From positions 1-8,228 of the forward strand of contig JAURLW010000028.1 of NCBI GenBank assembly GCA_030831005.1: a stretch of 8,228 nucleotides of DNA, given 5' to 3'. Each line of letters starts with the position of its first letter. The first letter of the stretch is position 1. This document shows positions 1 to 6,006 of this stretch, one piece after another. The notes under the pieces are model-generated. The model ran no database searches, was not told the DNA's origin, and saw only the letters and a program-made list of their open reading frames with translations. Made by a program: the position numbers and the translations under genes. This DNA is from Bacteroidota bacterium (GTDB lineage: Bacteria; Bacteroidota; Bacteroidia; Chitinophagales; Chitinophagaceae).

Positions 1-782
1 ATTGTTTCTGTAGTACCGGTTTTATTGGTGGTAATCCACAATAAAGGATAATGCTCGCCATTAGCCAACCATTTATAATCTACCGAATTTCTTGGGAAAC
101 CAAATTTCATTCCATTAAACGTGAAGGTATCAATTTCATTGATTTCCGAGCGAATGCGTAAACAATTTACTGGGTTTGTTGCATAAGGTGTAACAATAGT
201 TCCCCATCCATCAACGCGCGTTTTACGTTTTCCATTTTGATCTAAAGCACCAAGGGTTGGTATAGTAACAGACAACTTATAGGTCGATGAATCTAAGCGA
301 TTATAGGTAAGTGGGAAATAATACCACTCGTCTTCATCAGAATAATTAATAGGTGTGGACAAACCGCTTATTTTAGCCGCAAAAGCCTCTGCTACAAAAC
401 GTGAAGGGTTTGTTTTCTTACTAAAAAAAGTATACACATCGGTAATAGTTACGGGTAATGGTAATGCAGCGCCTAAATTTAAGGTATCTGCAATTTTATA
501 CCCGTAAGCAGTAGTAGCTATTGTTAAAGCATAAATTGGATTTACACTTAAAGCACTTTTATATTGGTCTAGTCCTTGCGCTATTGGACTAAGCATACTA
601 AAATTCCAAACGGTATTAGCACCTGTTTGTTGCAAATTAATAGTAGCTCCAGATGCCGGCGAAGCCGTACTATAACGAAGCGTATCATTATTAACCGGCA
701 TATCTGCTGCCGTGATAGTTATTTGCGCTTGCGCAAAACAGCTTACGATTAGGCAAGCAAAAAGAAAGAGTGATTTTTTCAT
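1..782 (-). CDS. Secreted Bacteroidota protein, probable type IX secretion cargo (3' end outside window)
   Basis: Reading from the ATG at 782 down to base 1, the frame stays open for 260 codons, so the C-terminus lies beyond the left edge. It starts with a typical export signal: MKK, a hydrophobic run, then FAQAQ, with likely signal peptidase I cleavage just after the AQA/AQAQ stretch. A Cys at residue 15 in the context IVSC also loosely fits a lipobox, so lipoprotein processing cannot be excluded. The mature part opens with ITITAADMPV and later has DGWGTIVTPYATNPVNCLRI, a pattern I recognise from secreted Bacteroidota proteins that usually end in a type IX sorting domain. That domain would be in the missing part, so the T9SS assignment is inference. 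No enzyme motif is visible and the molecular function is unknown. A candidate promoter lies 20 bases upstream. The gene is complete at its 5' end and shows no frameshift. Confidence 0.8.
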   Translation of the reverse strand, partial: MKKSLFLFACLIVSCFAQAQITITAADMPVNNDTLRYSTASPASGATINLQQTGANTVWNFSMLSPIAQGLDQYKSALSVNPIYALTIATTAYGYKIADTLNLGAALPLPVTITDVYTFFSKKTNPSRFVAEAFAAKISGLSTPINYSDEDEWYYFPLTYNRLDSSTYKLSVTIPTLGALDQNGKRKTRVDGWGTIVTPYATNPVNCLRIRSEINEIDTFTFNGMKFGFPRNSVDYKWLANGEHYPLLWITTNKTGTTET

Positions 783-801
783 AACGTAGATTTTTATATA
801 A

Positions 802-835
802 CGAATATAAGAACAATTTATCTTGAATAGCGCAA
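802..835 (-). promoter_or_regulatory. Candidate Bacteroidota-type promoter of the secreted protein gene
   Basis: On the minus strand a TATATTCG box (809-802) matches TAnnTTTG at all but one position. A TTG at 835-833 could be the -33 element, but the spacer is 23 bases, longer than the usual 19-21. The box would place the transcription start about 10-15 bases upstream of the ATG at 782. The assignment is weak because of the mismatch and the spacing. Confidence 0.35.
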
Positions 836-852
836 TTGCTCATAAATTATAA

Positions 853-938
853 CTCGAGATCTAGGATAAGGTTGAGACTGAGGTCGAGTTTAAGATTGAG
901 CTAGTCATCTCGAGCTTGACCTTAGTCTTAGCCTCGAC
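853..938. repeat. Snapback array of degenerate CTYRRY hexamers (inverted repeat)
   Basis: Bases 853-900 read on the minus strand are eight contiguous in-register hexamers that all begin with CT. Bases 909-938 on the plus strand are five more. The two groups face each other and form a stem: 870-896 pairs with 907-933 in 26 of 27 positions as plus-strand RNA (20 Watson-Crick, 6 G-U, one A-C mismatch), around a 10-base loop (897-906). An outer helix of 858-862 with 946-950 can extend it. Nothing here is coding on either strand in a convincing way. The array lies between icmF and the secreted protein gene, both on the minus strand, so read-through RNA would carry the complementary version, in which the G-U pairs become A-C mismatches. 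No T-tract follows, so it is not a classical terminator. Confidence 0.8.
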
Positions 939-944
939 ATCTAT

Positions 945-971
945 GAGATCCTTCGCTACGCTAAGGATGAC
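945..971. repeat. REP-like short palindrome
   Basis: The arms ATCCTT (948-953) and AAGGAT (963-968) enclose CGCTACGCT. With a C-T mismatch the stem continues through GC/GC (955-956 with 960-961) to a TAC loop, giving 8 pairs in 9 positions. The form GATCCTTCGCTACGCT...GGATGAC closely resembles a short dispersed palindrome that I recall from intergenic regions of many bacteria, including Bacteroidota. That relationship is from memory and was not searched. It directly follows the hexamer snapback, and its left edge can also pair with 858-862, so the two structures may compete. Confidence 0.6.
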
Positions 972-1035
972 AACCTAAAGTATATGTAGCCACCTAAATA
1001 ATTGTATGCTTTTTATTCTTAAGGTCAGCATGGGT

Positions 1036-1077
1036 CTCAACCTTAACCTCAACCTCAGCCTCAATCTAAGCCTCAAC
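1036..1077 (+). repeat. Tandem array of seven degenerate CTYRRY hexamers
   Basis: Seven contiguous 6-base units run from 1036 to 1077, every one starting with CT and six of the seven fitting CT-Y-R-R-Y; the exception, CTAAGC at 1066-1071, has A at position 3. The array ends two bases past the icmF stop codon (1080-1082, minus strand), so it forms the 3' untranslated region of that gene. It belongs to the same hexamer family as the snapback at 853-938. Bases 1034-1045 are a perfect 12-base inverted match to 867-878, so this array could replace the right arm of the snapback in pairing. Bases 974-1033 between the repeats hold nothing that I recognise. Confidence 0.8.
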
Positions 1078-1079
1078 AA

Positions 1080-4000
1080 TTACATATTTCTTCTATACTG
1101 TCCGCCTACTGAAAATAAAGCATTCGTAATTTGCCCTAAAGAACAATACTTAACACATTCCATTAATTGTTCAAAAATATTTTCATTTCGAATAGAACAT
1201 TGTTGTAGTTTTTTCAATGCTACCGCTCCATTTCCTTCATTGCGTTTCCATAAATTTTGCACGGTTTGAATTTGTGCTTCTTTTTCTTCTTCAGTACTTC
1301 TAATGACTTCTTGCGGTATCACCGTAGGAGAACCTTTAGAACTCAAGAAGGTATTAACGCCTATTATTGGATATTCACCGGTATGTTTAAGTGTTTCGTA
1401 ATACAAACTTTCTTCTTGTATTTTTCCACGCTGATACATGGTTTCCATAGCACCTAAAACTCCACCACGCTCAGTAATATGATCAAATTCTTTTAATACT
1501 GCTTCTTCAACTAAATCCGTTAACTCTTCAATGATAAAAGAGCCTTGTAATGGATTTTCATTTTTAGCTAAGCCCAGTTCTTTATTAATAATTAATTGGA
1601 TCGCCATTGCTCTACGCACACTTTCCTCCGTAGGTGTGGTGATGGCTTCGTCGTAGGCATTGGTATGAAGCGAATTGCAATTATCATAAATGGCATACAA
1701 TGCTTGCAGCGTTGTGCGAATATCATTGAAATCAATTTCTTGTGCATGCAATGATCGACCCGATGTTTGAATATGGTATTTCAACATTTGGGAACGCTCA
1801 TTAGCTCCATATTTCAACTTCATCGCTTTTGCCCAAATTCTTCTTGCTACTCGTCCTATGACACTATATTCAGGATCTACCCCATTGCTAAAGAAGAAAG
1901 AAAGGTTAGGTGCAAAATCATTAATATCCATTCCTCTACTCAAATAATACTCTACATAAGTAAATCCATTAGCTAAGGTAAAAGCTAATTGCGAAATAGG
2001 ATTAGCTCCTGCTTCAGCAATATGATAACCCGATATAGAAACAGAATAGAAATTTCTTACTTGTTGCGAAATGAAATATTGTTGCATATCTCCCATCACG
2101 CGTAATGAAAACTCGGTAGAGAAAATACAAGTGTTTTGTGCTTGGTCTTCTTTTAAAATATCAGCTTGTATAGTACCACGCACCGCTTTTAAAGTTGCTT
2201 GCTTGATCGTATTATAAACTGCAGGTTCTAAAACTTGGTCACCCGTAACCCCTAATAATAACAAGCCTAAGCCGTCATTACCTTCTGGCAATGCGCCATT
2301 ATAGCTTGGTCGATTGATACCTTTAGCTTTATAAATCGCGTCAATTTTAGCTGCTACTTCTTGTTCTAGTCCGTTTTCTTTGATATAGATTTCGCATTCT
2401 TGATCAATGGCTGCATTCATAAAGAAGGCGGTCATCGTTGGTGCCGGACCATTGATGGTCATAGACACTGAAGTTTTTGGATCGGCTAATCTAAAACCAG
2501 AATATAATTTTTTAGCATCATCGAGACAACAAATACTTACGCCTGCATTACCTACTTTACCAAAAATATCTGGACGATAATCTGGATCTTGACCATATAA
2601 GGTAACGCTATCAAACGCTGTACTCAAGCGCTTTGCAGGCATACCCAATGATACGTAGTGAAAACGTTTATTGGTGCGCTCTGGTCCGCCTTCACCCGCA
2701 AACATACGCGTAGGATCTTCTCCTTCTCTTTTAAATGGATAGATACCAGCAGCATATGGAAACTCACCCGGGAAGTTTTCCGTTAATACCCAATGTAATA
2801 CTTCACCCCATGCTTCAAATTTTGGAACAGCTACTTTTGGTATTTCGTTGTGCGAAAGAGAGGTGCTATGTGTTTTAATTTTTAATTCTTTATCTCTTAC
2901 TTTAAACACATAATATTCGTCTTGGAACAATCGTTTTTTAAGCGTCCAATTTTCTAAAATGTGTTTATTTTTTGGATCGAGACTGAGCAATAGATTTTGA
3001 TAGGTTTGTTCTAATACTTTAATCAATCGATCTTTATCTTCAATATTTTCTTGCTTAAGGGTGTCAATCGTTTTTTGAATACTAAATAATTTTTGAGCAA
3101 GAGCAGCTTGCTCTTTTACCCAATTAGCATAGGTTCTATTATTTTCTGAAATTTCGCTGAGGTAACGAACGCGTGCAGGCGGAATGATAAATACCTTTTC
3201 ACTCATTTCATCGCTATTCATAAAACTACTTTGCAAATCAGCCTTAGTTTTTCTACAAATAATTTCCATTAAAGAACGATACAAAGTATTAGTACCCGGA
3301 TCATTAAATTGAGAGGCGATAGTGCCAAACACAGGCATTTGATCAATGTCTTCGTCGAATCGTTTATGATTGCGTTGGTATTGTTTTTTTACATCCCTCA
3401 ACGCATCCATTGCACCACGCTTATCAAATTTATTAATCACCACTACATCAGCAAAATCGAGCATATCGATTTTCTCTAATTGCGTAGCTGCACCATATTC
3501 TGGGGTCATTACATACAAGCTAGCATTGCAATAGTCGGTAATTTGCGTATCGCTTTGACCAATACCTGACGTTTCTAAAATGATTAAATCAAAATCGGTG
3601 GCTTTATAAATGCTCAAGGCATCTTGAATATATTTTGAAACGGCCAAATTACTTTGACGCGTAGCCATAGAGCGCATATATACGCGACTTTTTTTAATCG
3701 CATTCATACGTATGCGGTCGCCCAATAAAGCACCACCTGTTTTACGTTTAGATGGATCTACAGAAATAATGCCAATTTTTTTTGGGGCTGTTTCGAAATC
3801 TAATAAGAAACGACGAACAATTTCATCAACTAAAGAGCTTTTACCAGCTCCACCCGTTCCGGTAATACCTAAAACAGGTATAGCCTTTTGTTTGCTAGCA
3901 ACAGATTTTAAAAGCGCTTGTGTTTGTGGACTATCAGGAAAATTCTCAACAGCAGAAATATAGCTTGCTAAAGCAGCTGCTGTTGGGTTATCGGGAAATT

Positions 4001-4454
4001 GTGTTTGAGCATCCGTTAATTGACCCGTTGGGAAGTCGGCTTTCTCGATCAAATCATCAATCATACCCTGCAAACCCATTGCTCTTCCATCGTCTGGACT
4101 ATAAATTCTTGTAATTCCGTAAGCGTGCAATTCTTCAATTTCTGAAGGTAAGATTACACCTCCGCCACCACCAAATAATTTGATATGACTACCACCTTTT
4201 TCTTGCAAAAGATCGTGCATGTATTTGAAATACTCAACATGTCCGCCTTGGTAAGAGGTAATAGCAATAGCATTAGCATCTTCTTGAATAGCGCAATCGA
4301 CCACTTCTTGCACACTTCTATCATGCCCTAAGTGAATCACTTCGGCACCACTACTTTGCATCACACGACGCATAATATTGATAGCAGCATCATGCCCGTC
4401 AAATAGTGCAGCAGCGGTTACAATTCTGATTTTATGCTTTGGAGTATAAGCCAT
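1080..4454 (-). CDS. icmF: Fused isobutyryl-CoA mutase (B12-binding, GTPase and mutase domains)
   Basis: This cytoplasmic adenosylcobalamin enzyme interconverts isobutyryl-CoA and n-butyryl-CoA by radical carbon-skeleton rearrangement; some IcmFs also act on related branched acyl-CoAs. Numbered from the ATG (1124 aa, normal for the family), the order is B12 domain, G-protein chaperone, helical linker, mutase barrel. The B12 domain has DGHD at 19-22 (His21 the lower cobalt ligand) and a glycine run at 95-99. The GTPase has P-loop GTGGAGKS (199-206), ETSGIGQSD (294-302) and NKFD (341-344), matching the MeaB-type chaperone that is separate in methylmalonyl-CoA mutase systems. In the mutase part, Phe574 and Gln773 align with Tyr89 and Arg207 of methylmalonyl-CoA mutase, which points to isobutyryl rather than methylmalonyl substrate. 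Catalytic His811 (SISGYH) is present. The frame extends 27 bases upstream to a TTG, but that TTG lies in a probable -7 box, so ATG at 4454 is preferred. No adjacent gene belongs to the same pathway. Confidence 0.95.
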   Translation of the reverse strand: MAYTPKHKIRIVTAAALFDGHDAAINIMRRVMQSSGAEVIHLGHDRSVQEVVDCAIQEDANAIAITSYQGGHVEYFKYMHDLLQEKGGSHIKLFGGGGGVILPSEIEELHAYGITRIYSPDDGRAMGLQGMIDDLIEKADFPTGQLTDAQTQFPDNPTAAALASYISAVENFPDSPQTQALLKSVASKQKAIPVLGITGTGGAGKSSLVDEIVRRFLLDFETAPKKIGIISVDPSKRKTGGALLGDRIRMNAIKKSRVYMRSMATRQSNLAVSKYIQDALSIYKATDFDLIILETSGIGQSDTQITDYCNASLYVMTPEYGAATQLEKIDMLDFADVVVINKFDKRGAMDALRDVKKQYQRNHKRFDEDIDQMPVFGTIASQFNDPGTNTLYRSLMEIICRKTKADLQSSFMNSDEMSEKVFIIPPARVRYLSEISENNRTYANWVKEQAALAQKLFSIQKTIDTLKQENIEDKDRLIKVLEQTYQNLLLSLDPKNKHILENWTLKKRLFQDEYYVFKVRDKELKIKTHSTSLSHNEIPKVAVPKFEAWGEVLHWVLTENFPGEFPYAAGIYPFKREGEDPTRMFAGEGGPERTNKRFHYVSLGMPAKRLSTAFDSVTLYGQDPDYRPDIFGKVGNAGVSICCLDDAKKLYSGFRLADPKTSVSMTINGPAPTMTAFFMNAAIDQECEIYIKENGLEQEVAAKIDAIYKAKGINRPSYNGALPEGNDGLGLLLLGVTGDQVLEPAVYNTIKQATLKAVRGTIQADILKEDQAQNTCIFSTEFSLRVMGDMQQYFISQQVRNFYSVSISGYHIAEAGANPISQLAFTLANGFTYVEYYLSRGMDINDFAPNLSFFFSNGVDPEYSVIGRVARRIWAKAMKLKYGANERSQMLKYHIQTSGRSLHAQEIDFNDIRTTLQALYAIYDNCNSLHTNAYDEAITTPTEESVRRAMAIQLIINKELGLAKNENPLQGSFIIEELTDLVEEAVLKEFDHITERGGVLGAMETMYQRGKIQEESLYYETLKHTGEYPIIGVNTFLSSKGSPTVIPQEVIRSTEEEKEAQIQTVQNLWKRNEGNGAVALKKLQQCSIRNENIFEQLMECVKYCSLGQITNALFSVGGQYRRNM

Positions 4455-4478
4455 AGTTGTTGGTATTGGAATTGGATG

Positions 4479-4486
4479 CAAATTTA
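4479..4486 (-). promoter_or_regulatory. Probable -7 promoter box of icmF
   Basis: The minus strand reads TAAATTTG (4486-4479), a perfect TAnnTTTG match, 24 bases before the ATG at 4454. No TTG is seen at the expected distance upstream, so only the -7 element is supported. It lies between the terminator of the upstream gene and icmF, which fits independent transcription of icmF. Confidence 0.5.
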
Positions 4487-4523
4487 CAAAACAGAACTTG
4501 GAATGCCTATGAATTGGGCTAAT

Positions 4524-4558
4524 AAAAAAAGCGTTCCAACAAGTTGGAACGCTTTTTT
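4524..4558 (-). terminator. Rho-independent terminator of the outer-membrane barrel gene
   Basis: A perfect 10-bp stem, GCGTTCCAAC (4531-4540) with GTTGGAACGC (4543-4552), closes on a two-base gap; the practical loop is four bases. It is flanked by seven A and six T, so it has a U-tract in either direction. It lies 22 bases downstream of the barrel gene stop and insulates icmF from it. Since both flanking genes are on the minus strand, the minus orientation is the relevant one. Confidence 0.93.
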
Positions 4559-4580
4559 GCTATAAATTTTTTAGATAAGA

Positions 4581-5297
4581 CTATTCTTTATCATCATCTT
4601 TCATACGACGAGACTCAGAACCTTCACCATGACGGTGACCTTTAGTGCAGAAGTTTTTAGAAACTCCAACAGCAAAGTTTTGAGCACCAAAGTTAAATCC
4701 TAAAGAGCTAGTATTTAAAGAACTTTTGTTAGCGAAATCAGTTGTAATAGTTGAGTAGCTTAAAGATCCGAAAGAGATATTTACTGCAAAACCATTTTTG
4801 ATGTTCATACCAATACCTGGGATGATCGCTGGATTAAATCCATTGTAAGAATCTTCAGTAGAAGTAGTGTTAGTAGCACCAGAGATAGCACCAGTAGTGG
4901 TAGTAGACTTACCAGTTAATACGTTCATGTTCATATGACCGAATAAGAAGAAAGTTTTGCTAACCCATTGTGTATAACGAACAAAAGGACCGAAAGCATA
5001 GTTTCTATCTTGTACGCGAGTATCAGAAGCGATATTGTTTGAAGTATTACCACCTAAACTGATGTTCATACCTAAAGTCCAATGATTATTCATTTGATAT
5101 CCAAGACCTGGAGCAATTGACCAAGAATTATCTTTAGTTACAGTAGAAGCACCTACAACACCGCCAACTGGAGCAGGAGTAGATTTGTTTTTGTCTTGGT
5201 TGTAACTTGCGTTACCATAAAGAAGCCAGCTATTAGCTTGAGCGTTAGCTGCAGAAAAACTACTAACAGCTAAAAGAGCGAGAATCAATTTTTTCAT
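4581..5297 (-). CDS. Outer-membrane beta-barrel protein with a charged C-terminal tail
   Basis: A 238-aa protein with a clear signal peptide (MKKLILALLA... to ANAQA, cleavage near residue 19-21). The mature part is a series of alternating hydrophobic/polar stretches rich in Gly, Asn, Ser and Thr, for example WSIAPGLGYQMNNHWTLGMN and FGPFVRYTQWV, typical of small 8- to 10-strand outer-membrane barrels common in Bacteroidota. The last predicted strand, NFAVGVSKNF, ends at Phe216 as a barrel should, but 22 further residues follow, rich in His, Arg, Asp and Glu. Ligand or enzymatic role is unknown; it may be structural or a small porin. The frame extends upstream to a TTG at 5354, but a strong signal peptide starts at the ATG at 5297 and the TTG coincides with a -33 promoter element, so the ATG is chosen. 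It has its own promoter and terminator and so is probably monocistronic. Confidence 0.85.
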   Translation of the reverse strand: MKKLILALLAVSSFSAANAQANSWLLYGNASYNQDKNKSTPAPVGGVVGASTVTKDNSWSIAPGLGYQMNNHWTLGMNISLGGNTSNNIASDTRVQDRNYAFGPFVRYTQWVSKTFFLFGHMNMNVLTGKSTTTTGAISGATNTTSTEDSYNGFNPAIIPGIGMNIKNGFAVNISFGSLSYSTITTDFANKSSLNTSSLGFNFGAQNFAVGVSKNFCTKGHRHGEGSESRRMKDDDKE

Positions 5298-5323
5298 ACA
5301 ATTTGTTTTTTTGTTTTGAATTA

Positions 5324-5354
5324 CAAACATAGGGATAATAAAATTGTAATACAA
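5324..5354 (-). promoter_or_regulatory. Bacteroidota promoter of the barrel gene
   Basis: On the minus strand a TTG (5354-5352) is followed after exactly 20 bases by TATGTTTG (5331-5324), matching the Bacteroidota TTG / TAnnTTTG promoter at every defined position. Transcription would start around 5317-5320, leaving a leader of about 20 bases before the ATG at 5297. There is no Shine-Dalgarno sequence; the leader is AT-rich, as is common in this phylum. Confidence 0.75.
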
Positions 5355-5390
5355 GTACTTTTATAAAAAAATCTAAAAATTTTATACAAA

Positions 5391-5419
5391 ATAGTTATAA
5401 ACAATTGTTTTTCAACTAT
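5391..5419 (-). terminator. Weak AT-rich hairpin overlapping the carbonic-anhydrase stop codon
   Basis: ATAGTT (5391-5396) pairs with AACTAT (5414-5419), and inside them AAACAATTGTTT (5399-5410) is a perfect palindrome. The structure overlaps the stop codon at 5416-5418 and on the minus strand is followed by ATTTTG and later a T-rich run. It has almost no G-C pairs, so it may end transcription poorly or not at all. Confidence 0.3.
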
Positions 5420-5928
5420 TTAAACCATTCACTATACATTAAATAATTATTAGAAATACGCTCAATTTCTTGTTTTTGTAGTGATTCACTGACACTTTTT
5501 ACCTTTTTTGCAGGCACGCCTGCATAGATGCTTCCAGGCTCAATAACTGTATTTTCGAGCACTACAGCACCTGCAGCCACTATACTACCACTTCCAATCT
5601 GTACATTATCCATTACAATAGCACCCATACCAATAAGCACATCATCTGCTATTGTGCAACCATGTACAATAGCGTTGTGACCTATGCTTACATTATTACC
5701 AATATGAACTTGTGTTTTTTCATAGGTGCAATGTAAACATGCACCATCTTGAATATTTACTTTATTGCCTATGCGAATGCTATTCACATCGCCACGCACA
5801 ACCGCATTAAACCAAATACTACATGATGCTCCAAATACTACATCGCCAACAATCGTTGCATTGGGTGCAATAAAGCAAGAATCTGGTATTTGCGGCATCA
5901 CGCCTTTTACTGGAAGTATTATTGACAT
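5416..5928 (-). CDS. Gamma-class carbonic anhydrase family protein (left-handed beta-helix)
   Basis: A 170-aa protein of the YrdA/PaaY/Cam family, which forms trimers of left-handed beta-helices and binds metal at subunit interfaces. Hexapeptide repeats run from about residue 20 to 137 (IGNNVSIGHNAIVHG and similar), followed by a C-terminal helix. The three metal-binding histidines are present as His66, His84 and His89 (LH and GHNAIVHG). The active-site Arg, Asp, Gln and Asp of the archaeal enzyme Cam are matched by Arg45, Asp47, Gln60 and Asp61. So the site is intact and CO2 hydration is possible, but many family members have no measurable activity and the acidic proton-shuttle loop of Cam is absent. 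No signal peptide, so cytoplasmic. The ATG at 5928 fits the family's usual N-terminus. It is transcribed divergently from thyA. Confidence 0.9.
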   Translation of the reverse strand: MSIILPVKGVMPQIPDSCFIAPNATIVGDVVFGASCSIWFNAVVRGDVNSIRIGNKVNIQDGACLHCTYEKTQVHIGNNVSIGHNAIVHGCTIADDVLIGMGAIVMDNVQIGSGSIVAAGAVVLENTVIEPGSIYAGVPAKKVKSVSESLQKQEIERISNNYLMYSEWFK

Positions 5929-5947
5929 TAGATTTTTTTTATGTGGA

Positions 5948-5978
5948 CAAATATAATTCCTTTAGAGGTGATGTAGAA
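5948..5978 (-). promoter_or_regulatory. Promoter of the carbonic-anhydrase gene (interlocked with the thyA promoter)
   Basis: The minus strand reads TTC (5978-5976), 20 bases, then TATATTTG (5955-5948), a perfect TAnnTTTG box with a one-mismatch -33. The predicted leader is about 15 bases. Its -33 element abuts the -7 box of the opposite-facing thyA promoter. Confidence 0.6.
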
Positions 5979-5987
5979 GTAACTTTG
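5957..5987 (+). promoter_or_regulatory. Promoter of the thyA-folA operon
   Basis: TTC (5957-5959), a 20-base spacer, then TAACTTTG (5980-5987), a perfect TAnnTTTG box. Transcription would start near 5992-5996, giving a leader of only about 10-15 bases before the ATG at 6007. It overlaps the divergent promoter almost completely. Confidence 0.6.
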
Positions 5988-6006
5988 CAGAGAATTTGAA
6001 AATGAT

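Noticed and set aside
1006..1031. ATGCT...AGCAT inverted pair as an icmF terminator
   Set aside because: Only five pairs around a 16-base loop and no adjoining T-tract in the right direction.
853..1077. Hexamer repeats as a CRISPR array
   Set aside because: Units are contiguous six-base repeats with no spacers, and no cas genes are present.
1006..1269. Plus-strand frame of 87 codons with a Leu-Asn/Leu-Ser repeat
   Set aside because: The repeat is the translation of the hexamer array, and the rest runs antisense through the well-conserved 3' end of icmF. No ribosome binding or family support.
4455..4481. TTG start extending icmF by nine residues (HPIPIPTT-type N-terminus)
   Set aside because: The TTG is the end of a perfect TAnnTTTG box, and the family normally starts near the ATG at 4454.
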